Of a DNA stretch of 64,000 bases, positions 1 through 11,331 are shown in pieces. A program made the translations under genes and the position numbers. The DNA is taken from NCBI RefSeq assembly GCF_000003195.3, contig NC_012877.2, positions 13,624,839-13,688,838 on the forward strand, written 5' to 3'. The notes under the pieces were generated by a model. The model searched no databases, was not told the DNA's origin, and saw only the letters and a list, made by a program, of their open reading frames with translations. This stretch comes from Sorghum bicolor (taxonomy: Eukaryota > Streptophyta > Magnoliopsida > Poales > Poaceae). Every line of letters begins with the position of its first letter. Within the stretch, counting starts at the first letter, position 1.

Positions 1-754
1 AGTTCTACATATGTCGTGTGGTACTGAATCCCCAGCTGGGTTTAATCGATTCGAATCGCCGTGTTTCCTCGGATATGGAGCCTCAATCCTCACACCATCA
101 TCGTAGTAATAAATGGATCTTTGGTAAGAGAAAGAGGTGGTATGTTTATGAAAGTTTGATAATAGTTTTGGTTAGTCATAAATGATGATCTTGAGTTAAA
201 ACTTGAAAGTAGGTTTTACTCTTAGTAAGCTTTTATGCAAAAGAAATGCTTGATCTTGATAAAGCTTTACCTTGAATCCCTATAGCCTGCATACCTGAGT
301 CTTCACCTCTTTTCTAGTCGGTTAAGTCTTGTTGAGTACTTTTGTACTCAGGGTTTTATAACCCCTGTTGCAGGTGCTGACTTAGACTGCTAATGGAGGT
401 CATGTCGGTGGGCGCGACATGATTTATCCACCTCTTCTACCTTAGAAGCTTCACCTAGGATGCTTCCGCTACTATACACACCTTTTGGAAATTTAGTTAT
501 TTATATTCCATCATATGTTGTAAGTTGAGTTATAAATCTTCCGCACTCTGATATAAGTTATTTTTGTAACAAATGTTGTAATGTTGTGGTAACTCCATGT
601 TGATCCTGTATGAGTTAAAATGTGGATGATTCGGGGTCCTCCGAGGGCACCCGACAGACTTCTTGAGTCATTTAGAACTCGTGCACGCCGATCAGAAGTC
701 TTTGAGACAATGATGGGTGCATGTGGGCCAATTAATTCAGGAGGTTCTGCCACA
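1..754 (+). repeat. Element A 5' LTR, 3'-terminal part
   Basis: This matches 6468-7221 base for base as far as I compared by eye and ends in CA just before the primer binding site. Apparent identity of the LTRs implies a very recent insertion. Short ORFs here, such as 511-777 on the minus strand, repeat in both LTR copies and have no recognisable product. Confidence 0.9.
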
Positions 755-757
755 GAG

Positions 758-770
758 TGGTATCGGAGCT
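758..770 (+). other. Element A primer binding site (tRNA-iMet type)
   Basis: TGGTATCGGAGCT lies 3 bp after the LTR end. It resembles the common plant PBS TGGTATCAGAGC, complementary to the 3' end of initiator methionine tRNA, with an A to G difference. Confidence 0.8.
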
Positions 771-1401
771 CATACATGGATCTTCTGCAACATTACTTGT
801 GAAAAACTTCAAAAGGAATTTACAAATTAAAAGTTTTTGAGGACAACAACTTGTAAATGCTCCTTAACTTTTCTTATGCTTGCTATTCAAGTTCTGTGAA
901 GACTGTCTGTTGACTCAAATAGAAGGCATTGAAAGGGACTTCAATTCTTCTTCAACAAGCCAAGTGAAGAATCAAACTACTCCAACAATGCTTTGTCAAG
1001 AGTCTTGCAACATTCCATCCAGAGCGATGAAGATACTGTATAAATAAAGCCATATAATCTACTAACATGATGAAGATGGAGCACTTTTGCCGTTGAGAAA
1101 ACGTATAGGGCGAGCATATTGCATACCATGCATAACATGACAATATAATGATACTTAAAAACCCCTCCTTATGCTTCAAAAACAGTTATTATTCATTATA
1201 GCTGTTTTATTGATGAATCTCATCATGTACCAGCTTTCGTTAACCGATTGATAATTTTTACTCCATAAGATCCTAATACTTGATTCTCTTGTTATGCATG
1301 TGACCTTCCTTGATTTCATCTAACTTGACACATGCTACCTCCTTGCTGTCATTTGATGACATATGTGTTGATTGAATGACACTATGATTGTGTCCTCTTA
1401 A

Positions 1402-2200
1402 GGTACCATGACTTGTAACTTGGGTAACAATGTCGAAACCTGGGGTCTCCTATGGCTCATGACCATGAGGAAATACTGCTGGGCGCTCATTGTTATCAAA
1501 GTATATGATCATGATCCCTTATAGTCCACAATTAGGGTGTTTCATTCTTTGGACACTCCTTAGGGATTCAAATTTGTCCTTTTGAGTTCCCTAAACGCCT
1601 TGTGGTTGTGATCGACTTTTGATCTCAGTTACATTCTTGGTATTGTGAGACATGGGTTATTGTTGTGATGCCCTATAATGGTGCCATGTCCCGTGACCCC
1701 GGTGCCGCGTCGGAACCTAGAGTCTTTTGTGTGTCCGGATGACACAAATTTCTGCTGGGCGCGTGCAGGTATCGAGGTTATGGGCATGATCCATTATAGC
1801 CCCACAACTAAGGTGCCCTCGCTCTTTAAGCCCTATCATGGGAACTCATGCCCATATTTTTGTGGGAATTACCTAAAACCCTTGACTTGGATAACCAACA
1901 TACGTTGATTGAAAGCTATTGTAACCGTACTCTATAGTAGGTACCATGATCCGTGATCACGTTATAGCGTCGAATCTTGTAGTCTCCTGTGGACTGCAGC
2001 CATAAGGAAATACTACAGGGTGCTCGTTAAACATCGGGATCTCTGGTCATGCTCCACTATAATCTACAGTTAGTGTGCTTTCATTCTCCTCGGAAGCTCA
2101 TTTGGAGATTCATATCTTCTTATGAAATCTCTAAAATTCCTGATTGATTACAACTTCTTGTTGATCTTAGTTGTAATTCTCGGACCAATCGTAATTGTTG
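1402..2200 (+). repeat. Three diverged direct repeats of about 270 bp in the interior of element A
   Basis: Units begin at 1402, 1680 and 1940, each with GGT(A/G)CCATG. They share the order: a TCG(A/G)A(A/T)(C/T)CT-like block, an 'AAATACTGCTGGGCGCTC'-like block (1464-1481, around 1750, around 2008), a 'CATGATCCnTTATAG'-like block, and a 'TTTAGGGATTCA'-like block. Spacing is 278 then 260 bp. No frame is open through the array, so it looks like a non-coding triplication that makes up half of the interior. Function unknown. Confidence 0.65.
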
Positions 2201-2277
2201 TATGAATTTCTCAGAAGTTAATGTGCTTGACACATTTACTTTTCCATTACTTAACCCCACGGGTTTTAGTACCCTGA

Positions 2278-2314
2278 AAATCTCGGGGACGAGATTTCTT
2301 TAAGGGGGAAGGGC
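2278..2314 (+). other. Element A pre-PPT hairpin and polypurine tract
   Basis: Arms AAATCTCG (2278-2285) and CGAGATTT (2290-2297) enclose the tetraloop GGGA. The purine run TAAGGGGGAAGGG follows at 2300 and the LTR starts at 2315 with TGTAACATC. The position fits the plus-strand primer of reverse transcription. Confidence 0.75.
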
Positions 2315-5300
2315 TGTAACATCCCTGATGTTACGAACACTAAAACTGGATCATGTCATCATAAGCATTGCAAAGCATATTTGTTAAGCACATTATTATG
2401 CATCAACTTAAAACAAGTTTATTTTGATTGCTTGTGCTTAGGGAAGTAGAGTGTACTTATGTTGTGAAGTGATGCTTGTGTTGGTTGTATAACCCCTAGG
2501 GCGGAAGGTTTCCGATAAAATAGGGGGGAAAACCCTGATTTTAAAACCCTGGATTTGCCCCCTTTTTCACAATTTAAAAACCAAACAAAATTTGAGGTTG
2601 AGTTCAAAAGCAAAGTTGTAGATCTTGTAAAGATGTACAACTTTGGTGTTTTGAGTTTTTGAAGTTTCAATACAAAATTCAAAGTAATTTTGAAAATACA
2701 GATTTCCAAAAAGTGTCCCCTTTTCCAATTTGAATCCCCAATTCAAAATCTATTTGGAATTTTGAAAAGTGACCAACATGAAAGTTGTAGAGCTGAAAAA
2801 TTTGAACAACTTTCTTGTTGGAAATTTTTCAAGTTGTTATGCAAAATCAAAAGTAATTTTGGAAATTCTGATCTGCTCCAATTCAAAAATTGGAATTTCC
2901 CCCAAATTGAGATTTGAATTTCAAACTGTTTTGTCAAATTCATCTTGTTCCACTTAGAATTGGCTTTGGTCACCAAAATAAGTTTTGTAGCTTGCAAAAT
3001 TCTGAAGAACTTTTGTTTTGGTGGAATTTTGGCTCCAGTTCAACTTTTGGGCGAATTTCGCAAAACCACAAAATTGGTTGGATAGGGCTCGCTACAGTGA
3101 TCCGGATCACGGGCTCCTCTGTCCCGCCGGCCGCAGAGCGGGCAGCGCCGCGCGCGCGCCTTGCCGCCACGCAGCTGCTTGCCGGCCGTGTCACCGCGCA
3201 ACGTGGACGCCCGCGACCCCTACGCCTCGCCCCCTTGAGCGTCCGCGCGGCCGACCTCGAGCTCACTCGCTCCGGCGACCAAAAGCATCAGAGAAGCTCC
3301 ACCATCCATTACCCTCTACACGCAACCCCTCTGACCAATTCGAGTTCTCCAACACCTTCGCCATATCCTTGCGAACCCAGTGTACGCCCAGGAACCCTCC
3401 CTGCCCCTCTCAATCGCCCGGGCGCCGTCTTTCTTCCTCAGCTCCGGCTGAAAGCGCCGCCGTGGGCGCTTCACGTGGCCAGCCCTCCTCCGTGCTTCTC
3501 CACCACTTCTGAGCAGCTTGACGAAGTCGTGCTGAGCCCCTGATGCTCCCCAACTCGTCCCCTCGCCTTCCCGGTGGCCGGAGCGCCACGTTTTCCCCTA
3601 GCCCCGTCCGGAGCTCCGCCAGTGCCGCTGTTCACGTGGCCATGCCTCCACAGACCGCCTCTGGCCAAGTAGAGGGAACCATAGGGTGTGCGTGAGTCCA
3701 GGTGAACTCCCCCGCTGCTCCACTGCTGCGGACGAGCACCCCAACGCCGAAACTGCGATCTCCGACGAGCTCCCCTGTTTTCAGTTCGCGACCAGGGACC
3801 ACGCGCAACAATTGGAAGTTCTCCAGGGGTCTAATTGCACAGACTGTGACTCAGGTGAATAGTGCTATAAGGACTTGTTTGTAGATGTTTTGTTAGAATC
3901 TTTGGAAATTCATATCTGGAGCTTGGTAACTCCAATTTTGGTGAACCAAATTTCGTTGTGCTCCTTGAAATGTCTAGTTTTTTTAAAAATATGGAACTGA
4001 CTATGTTTTATAGTAAAATAATTAGTTATGAATTATGTCTTTTAATTATGCTTAAAAGGAAGAAATTCATATCTATTGCTGTATAGCTTCTTTTAAGATG
4101 AAACTTTTATGGTAGACTAATGATTATGTGTGTGTGCTGTGGTTAAGTTTTTAGATTCATTGGATGACATATGATTAAGTTATTGATTTATCTTGTGTAG
4201 TGCTTATTAAATAGTTTACAATTAAACTAAAAATGAATAAATGTAAAATATGGTTCCTCTACCTTTATATGAGGTTGTTATATCATATAGATACATAATT
4301 TAGCTATGTGTGTGTAGAAAATGTCGAGTTTCTTATTTATCTTGTTGTTACATGCTTCCTTGTGATGGAAATTTATCTTTTTCATGGAAATTGCTATACT
4401 TATTCAAATGGCATGAAATTTATACAGTAGACTTTTGAGAGCATATATGAGCTGCTGTAGTTTTCTCAGAATTTACCGTGTACTTTTGATATATGGTTAT
4501 TACTTTGTCTATTTACCTAAATAAATTAATAAAGACATGAAAGGAATTTATTTAGGGATGGCCATGATGTTTTCTAGTATTTCTTTGATGTATTTCAACT
4601 GTTGGTAAGCTAGGTTTTTCCTAGGTCCAAGTTTGGAACATAAATGAAATGTTATTTGTCTATAATTAAATTATTAGTGATTTCTGGACAGTTTCTGGAA
4701 CCTTATGAATTGCTCTAGGTAGATAATGTTGGATGTGAAACTTGTCTATAACAAAGTTGTATAGAATTCATGTATCTAGCTGGTGTTAAATTTTGGTGGC
4801 ATTTGGCTCTATAGTTTCTGAGTTATGCCTGTTTAAATTTAAGTTTCAGAAATGGTTGTTCTCTGTCAAATCTTGGATCAGTTTCTGTAGTAGTGTAATT
4901 TCAACCTGCTAAACTTATGAATCATGCTTTCATAATAAAAGATGAATTGTAGTAATTTTCATAAGCTTTCCAAAATGTTATGGATCATGAATTTTGGTGA
5001 TCTATAACTCTGGTTATAGATGTATGAAGCTTAATGTCTGGTTCTGTCCAAGGTCTGGACAGGAATGTTTCTTCATGCTATTTGGCCATCTTATCTATTA
5101 AATCAGTTCTCGAAGATAATAACAAAGTTGTAGAAAATTATCTAAGCTTCCCAGAAAGTCTAATATCACCTTTATTGGATGCTTGGATCTCTAATTATGG
5201 TTGAATGAAGTTGCATATATGCTGCTGTCCTGGTTATGTGTGCAAATAGAGTTGATTGTTTTTAGCTAGCCTTTACTTAAATAATGATTAGCTTAATTTC

Positions 5301-7221
5301 CAAATTAGAATTTGAGTGCTTTTGGGATTGTGTGATGACCTGAGGTCATTAAGGTTAATGACCTTTGGCATTTAATTATTGTTTGATGTTATACTTAATT
5401 ACTGCCATTAATATTTAATTAAGAATTGATTAAGATAAATAGAAAACCTAATCATTTTAGGTTTTGATTGATCTTTGGGATTGATTGACAACCAGTGGTT
5501 ACTTGGCATGATATGCTCCCTGGTTATGGATTATTTCATAAATGATCTTTGTTGTCTGATAGCTACACAACCTTGTTTAATAAAGATGATAAAATTTGCT
5601 TAGTAGTAATCTATGTTTTGATAGCTAAGTTAGTTTGTTTCTATACCGTGAAGGTAAGTTGTACTCGAGGTAGTTATGTTTGTTGTTATCATCCAAGAAC
5701 ATGTAACCTGTCTTTATCATGTCATGAGCATCTCATTGATCATGCATATGCACTTCTACGTGTAGACTACGCTCCAGAGGAATCTGATCCTCAGTGGGTT
5801 GCTTCTGAGTTTGTGGATCCATCTGGTTTTGCTGAGTTGTCGGACTTCCCTTCCGGCCAAGGCAAGCCCCGGACATTAAACCCTATCCTTGTATTTTCAT
5901 AAAGTTATTTATATCACTTGAGTTAATATGATGCATTAGGTGAATAAGAGTTGAGTGAATCCTACTTGCTGCATTATCTACCTTGATGATTTCAATATTA
6001 ACCTTGATACTTGTTTTATGAAAATACTTAGTATGCTTAGCCCTGCTTATTAGATAAGTTTTCAAATAAGAAAGTTTGAAGGGTTGTTGTGGAATACTTT
6101 TAAGGTCAATAATGTTCAACTTGAGACCGGTCGGTGGACTTGCTTTAAGAATGGAGTCTTAAAGTAGTGTCTCCAACTGTGTCGATTAAGGACCGTACCG
6201 TTGTTGGCCTGTTGTGATTGAGACCTTTGAGTACAGCCCACATGCGGTGGTAAGCCTTACATATAGCTATTCCGATACTTGAGAACGGCTAACCGCGTAC
6301 TGGGAGTGGAGAGATGGCGAGAGTAGCGTGTACCCACCTTACGGATCTGAGATGACCGGGAAACATCTAGATTGGCTGTAGGATGGTGGTGTACTGTACT
6401 CTCGGGTGACGCTGGACCCGTTCTTGTATGGGAGGATCTATAGAAAAGGTTGACGTATGCAAGATTAAGTTCTACATATGTCGTGTGGTACTGAATCCCC
6501 AGCTGGGTTTAATCGATTCGAATCGCCGTGTTTCCTCGGATATGGAGCCTCAATCCTCACACCATCATCGTAGTAATAAATGGATCTTTGGTAAGAGAAA
6601 GAGGTGGTATGTTTATGAAAGTTTGATAATAGTTTTGGTTAGTCATAAATGATGATCTTGAGTTAAAACTTGAAAGTAGGTTTTACTCTTAGTAAGCTTT
6701 TATGCAAAAGAAATGCTTGATCTTGATAAAGCTTTACCTTGAATCCCTATAGCCTGCATACCTGAGTCTTCACCTCTTTTCTAGTCGGTTAAGTCTTGTT
6801 GAGTACTTTTGTACTCAGGGTTTTATAACCCCTGTTGCAGGTGCTGACTTAGACTGCTAATGGAGGTCATGTCGGTGGGCGCGACATGATTTATCCACCT
6901 CTTCTACCTTAGAAGCTTCACCTAGGATGCTTCCGCTACTATACACACCTTTTGGAAATTTAGTTATTTATATTCCATCATATGTTGTAAGTTGAGTTAT
7001 AAATCTTCCGCACTCTGATATAAGTTATTTTTGTAACAAATGTTGTAATGTTGTGGTAACTCCATGTTGATCCTGTATGAGTTAAAATGTGGATGATTCG
7101 GGGTCCTCCGAGGGCACCCGACAGACTTCTTGAGTCATTTAGAACTCGTGCACGCCGATCAGAAGTCTTTGAGACAATGATGGGTGCATGTGGGCCAATT
7201 AATTCAGGAGGTTCTGCCACA
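2315..7221 (+). repeat. Element A 3' LTR (4.9 kb)
   Basis: It starts TGTAACATC and ends GCCACA (TG...CA). It opens with a perfect 8-bp hairpin (arms at 2316-2323 and 2327-2334). A GC-rich island spans about 3085-3790; ORFs in it (2914-3543, 3018-3512) have no family match that I recognise and look like composition artefacts. From 3900 the sequence is AT-rich with repeated phrases such as 'AACAAAGTTGTA'. A second hairpin, ATGACC-TGA-GGTCAT, lies at 5335-5349. I see no gene in these 4.9 kb; the ORF at 5549-5902 is unrecognised. Confidence 0.85.
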
Positions 7222-8584
7222 ACCGTGGGTGATCCGTTTTATTCCGAGGAACAGCAGGACCAGCAGCAGCTTCCCTTCACCGAAGGCAAGTATAACATGG
7301 GTTTCCCTTGTACCCCTATTCACTTAATTAATTACTCATCTGCATGTGTCTAATTATGATAACCCTAAGGACATCCTAGCTACCTGACTATATGTTTATG
7401 ACACCTATAGGTAGATTGCATATGGGTAGCTTTGCTAGTGCTCTAATTAATTGAGACTTCACTGTCCTTCTAACTTAGTGAATATGATGACAAATGATGG
7501 GAAAAGGGCTATGGTGCAATTGACTTCGGTCGGGTTGACCTAGATCCTCCGTAAGGACTTCTCTATAAGCGACTATCCGAGACATACAGTGCAACCGTGA
7601 TGGTTATATGGCTCTAACTTTAGCTCAGTAGTAGGATCTCATATAGCTAGTTAGAGGTTAATTGAAAGGGCGCAAGAGGGGCTTGCCACTTTGGGTATAT
7701 AACTACTTCTGTTCCTATGTGTATAGCCATGATGGAAATGTGCCATAGGAAAGGGGGTCCTCTATAACTGCCTACCGAGAAAACCTCATGGCCCTAACCG
7801 GTTAGACGAGGCCTATGGAAGGCTTCATAGTGTTCCCTGCCCGCTCACCTTGGCAGTGTTAGTGGGTCTTGCAAACCCCGGGCATATGGGTAGCACGACT
7901 TACGGGAAAAGTGCACACCTCTGCGCAGAGTTTGATCAAACTGGTATACTAGCCGTGCTCTCGGACATGAGCGGCCTTGGACCCTTATAGAATAGTTGGG
8001 TGTGGATGGTTATGGGGGGATTGACTTATGAAAATATGACACATTTATCATGATGATTAATGTGGTTTAACCGTGATGGTGTTAGCCGTGAAGGTTAACG
8101 GTGTTATTATCATGTACTCATGTGGGCTATTCAGAAGCTTAAGCATAATTTATGATTAAATAGGATTAAAACATTGACCAAGTAAAATGCTAACTGCAGT
8201 AGCCAGTGTCTGACCTTTTTGAGCCTCATAAAATCCTGTGTTATGCTTGCGGAGTACGAGATGTACTCACGCTTGTTTCTATATTCTTTTTGGACAAAAA
8301 TCCCAGATAGGTAACAGATGACAGCTTCTATGAGGAATTCCCGGAGGACTTCTAGGTTGGCGAGCCACCAGTTGGTCGTCCCTGTGCTGGAGCTACCAAG
8401 TTATATCTAGATATGAGTTTTATTTCCGCTTGTTGCCAGACTTTGATGTTCATGGTTGTAAATATCGTTATGTAAGACACTTGGGATGATACTTCTGTAA
8501 TTTGTCGACTTGTGTGCGTGACTATTCCTGGGGCGCACATGAGGTTTATTGTACTCAAATTTATCTTTAAATTTGGGTGTGACA
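7222..8584 (+). repeat. Element B 5' LTR, 3' half (left half separated by element A)
   Basis: This aligns with 34772-36124 at the other end of B, with scattered substitutions and small indels. It ends GGGTGTGACA just before the PBS. No coding content. Confidence 0.88.
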
Positions 8585-8586
8585 AA

Positions 8587-8599
8587 TTGGTATCAAAGC
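8587..8599 (+). other. Element B primer binding site
   Basis: TTGGTATCAAAGC begins 2 bp after the LTR end. It is a tRNA-iMet-like PBS variant. Confidence 0.75.
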
Positions 8600-8776
8600 A
8601 AGGCTGACTGTATGACACAAATCTATGTAGAAACGGTCGATTTTAGGATTTTCTTTTGCTTTATTTACTTCACTGCTTACTACACCTTCTTGTTATTTTA
8701 TAAAAATTTTATATTCTTATCCATTGTTCTATTTATGTAAACATATTGATTCTAATTTTTAAAATAAAATTTATAG

Positions 8777-9682
8777 ATGCCTCGTCGCAGCGCAGCCGTG
8801 TACCGTGCACTCTTCACCGTCGCTCGTGCTCCGCCGGTTGCACCTGTACCTGCACCTACACCTGCACCTATACCTGAGCCTGAGGTCGTCGCCTCTACTG
8901 GCGGTGAGGAGGAGGAGCCCATGGACCTGGGGTCTCCTACGCCTACACCTTCAGCACCTACCCCGGTGGCGGTACCAATCCCGCAGGTCGACACTCCAGT
9001 TCCGCCTGCTCCACCTGCGCTTGCACCGCACGCGTCTACGGGTTCAGCACCGACACCTCAGTGCCCACAGGTTGTCCTAGAGATGGGATGGACCTCCAGG
9101 AACAAGTTCATGGATGCTGACGAGGACGCTCACTACCACACTCTGCTCACGGGTGTGTTGGCGAGCTACTACCCAGAGTTTGCTGCCACCGTTCGCTACC
9201 TCTGCTTGGAGCATAAGCATCCACTGGAGAATACTTACTGGAAGGCCGAGGTGATCATCACAGCTCGGAACAATGTCGACTACTCGGATGAGGTGGAGTC
9301 CATCCATGAGAGCAAGGTTAGGCGTGCTTCTGCCTATGAGAGCATGGAGAATGCAGCCCAAGCTGCGTACTTTCACTACCATGGCCGCCGTTTTGAGGCC
9401 ATGTAAGAAGATAGGTACCGGTTTCTTCCCCGCAATGACCCAGATGGCAGGACATGGCATGTCCTGGCACCTCCTGCCGGTGACCCTACTTTGGACATGA
9501 CAGTGAGGCACGTTAGTGCCATTCATGAGATGAATGTGGCACTTAGGCAGGAGCTGCATGTTTCACAGCAGGCGGGGAAGCGCCTCCAGCAGCAGGTGGA
9601 TGAGCTGTGTGGTCAGCTTGGACAGCCACCCATCTACAAGAAGAAGCCCCACAAGTTCGTTTTGCAGGATAGAGCTCCCTAG
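8777..9682 (+). pseudogene. Extra sense ORF upstream of gag in element B (one internal stop)
   Basis: A frame of about 301 codons starts with ATG at 8777, is interrupted by TAA at 9404-9406, and continues in the same frame to TAG at 9680-9682. Residues 1-95 are rich in Pro, Ala, Thr and Glu, with short PxPxP-type repeats. Residues about 100-205 look globular and charged. The last 60 residues form an amphipathic, possibly coiled-coil segment (HEMNVALRQEL...QQQVDELCGQL) with a basic tail. It lies between the PBS and gag, where most chromoviruses have no ORF. I do not recognise a family and no catalytic motif is visible. A structural or accessory protein is possible but unproven. The single nonsense codon in an otherwise open frame argues for past selection on coding. 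Confidence 0.55.
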
Positions 9683-10362
9683 ATGTCCCGGTACTTATTA
9701 TTTAGACGTTAGAACGAGTGGTTTGGTTATGTGTGGCATGTGATCATTCAGTGTATTGCTGTTTGTGATGATGAACATTTGTGATTTGGAATTTTTGTTT
9801 GATTTTGGGAACATGTGGGCCTGTCTGCATGTTTGTAAAGTCTAATCTTAGTAGTAAATGTTGATTAATGTGAGGTTGGGTTACTTTATCATTGTCTCAG
9901 TCATGCTGATTCTGGAGCAGTCTGTGATGTTTATTCTGTATCTCATAAATGGTTCAGTCAAGAATTACGAAATTTTTATGGGGAAAACTAGACTGACATA
10001 TCTTTCAACTCCAACTGGAATCACCTTATTATCTGTTCGAGTTTGTGAGATATGCCCGATTTAATCAGCTGTACTGCGTAGACAGAGAACCAGAGCAGAA
10101 CCCGATTAACTACAGTTTTGATTATGCTACTGTTGGAATCAGTAAATGACGTCTGAATACAATTTGTAGAGAATTTCCTAACCTTTCCAACGATGTATAC
10201 CATGTTCCTATTAGATCCATAGAGTCTGAGATAAGCATGAATTACTGACCTGCTGAGTTTGAAACTGATCCAGAAAACTGCTTGTCTTATTTTTATTCAT
10301 TATAAGCGATGAATAATTATTTTGGAAGATTTCTAAAAGCCGTGAATCTTTGTTGGGAGTAG
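9683..10362 (+). other. Non-coding spacer between extra ORF and gag of element B
   Basis: These 680 bp have no convincing ORF. They are AT-rich, and I see no repeat or RNA gene. Confidence 0.6.
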
Positions 10363-11330
10363 ATGGATGCCGAAGGAGCGGGCGCTGGTCGTGGACGAGG
10401 CCGTGGCCGCGGTCGTGGCTGTGGACGTGGTGCACCTGAGAATCCGCAACCACCACCGCCACCGATGACTATTGAGCAACTCATGGGGATGCAAGCCAAT
10501 CTGATACAAGCTATGATGAACCGCATGAACAATGAACCTGTAGCAGCACCACCGCCGGTTCAAGTCCGCGACAAGCGTGGGGAGTTCTTGAAAGGACGTC
10601 CCCTGGTGTTCACCCATGCCTCTGATCCACTGGAGGCAGACGACTGGTTAAAAGCAGTCGAGAAGCAGTTGAACATAGCCCAGTGCAGCGACCTGGAGAA
10701 AGTGATGTATGCCTCGGGCCAGCTGCAAGGACCTGCTCAGGAGTGGTGGGAGTCTTATCAATATGGACGCCCGAACAATGCTCCACCAGCTACCTGGAAG
10801 GAGTTTACTGAGGGGTTCAGGTCCCATCATATTCCAGAGGGTCTGATAGAACTGAAGGCAGAAGATTTCCGGTCTCTCAAGCAGGGACCGATGACAGTTA
10901 GTGAGTATCGTGACAAGTTTGCACAATTGTCACGATATGCTCCATATGAGGTGGCTAGGGACTCTGACAAGCAGCGCCTTTTCCTGAAGGGTTTATATGA
11001 TGGACTGCAGCTGCAGCTGATGAGTAACACCTATCCTTGTTTACAAGAATTGGTGAACCGTGCTATTGTCATCGACAACAAGCGCAAGGAGATGGACGCA
11101 AAGAAGAGGAAGCTCCAAGGGTAGCCACCGGGCAGCAACACTCGCCCACATGCATACCCTCAGCAGGGATTCCCTCAGCCAATTAGGGGCCACCGAATCA
11201 GTGGAACCGTTGTCAGGTCCCTCAGCGCCCTCAGTACCACCAACAGTACAGCCACCAGAACCAACAACGTCTCCAGCAGCAGTATGGCAATCAGAGTCAG
11301 CAACGCCCCCAGCAACAGGTCAGCAACCAG
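10363..11330 (+). pseudogene. Element B gag, 5' part (truncated by insertion of element C)
   Basis: The start ATG is at 10363, followed by an Arg-Gly-rich stretch (residues 5-25), a Pro run, and a capsid-like region (residues about 75-245). That region has typical Ty3/gypsy Gag phrases: LEADDWL, AQEWWESY, WKEFTEGFR and MTVSEYRDKFAQLSRYAP. The frame stops at TAG 11122-11124. The following Gln-rich tail is recognisable in shifted frames up to 11330, where element C enters. The zinc knuckle lies beyond C. Gag forms the capsid of the virus-like particle in which cDNA is made. Confidence 0.85.
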
Positions 11331-11331
11331 T

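Larger units (their letters stand above)
1..7221 (+). mobile_element. Element A: non-autonomous gypsy-type LTR retrotransposon with giant LTRs, 5' part outside window
   Basis: Bases 1-754 recur at 6468-7221, apparently without a difference, and form the ends of two LTRs. The first copy is followed by a tRNA-iMet primer binding site at 758. The second copy starts after a polypurine tract at 2300-2314. The LTR is therefore 4907 bp (2315-7221) and the interior only about 1.56 kb, with no gag or pol similarity in any frame. The 3' flank (from 7222) continues as the LTR of element B: the same bases occur at 34772 onward. A is therefore inserted in B's 5' LTR. The target duplication is predicted to be ACCGT but its left copy lies outside the window. 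The pre-PPT hairpin resembles that of B, so A may be a parasite of a Tekay-like element; this is inference. Confidence 0.85.

Noticed and set aside
2914..3543. 209-codon ORF and overlapping 164-codon ORF in a GC-rich stretch
   Set aside because: They lie in the LTR of element A, show low-complexity Arg/Pro/Ala composition and frame-independent openness, and have no recognisable domain.
5549..5902. 117-codon ORF in the LTR of element A
   Set aside because: It has no recognisable domain and no partner ORFs. LTR location makes a gene unlikely, although I cannot exclude a short peptide.
10980..10995. CCTGAAGG in gag of element B as another member of the F hairpin family
   Set aside because: The flanks (TTTTCCTGAAGGGTTT) do not form complementary arms beyond two or three bases.
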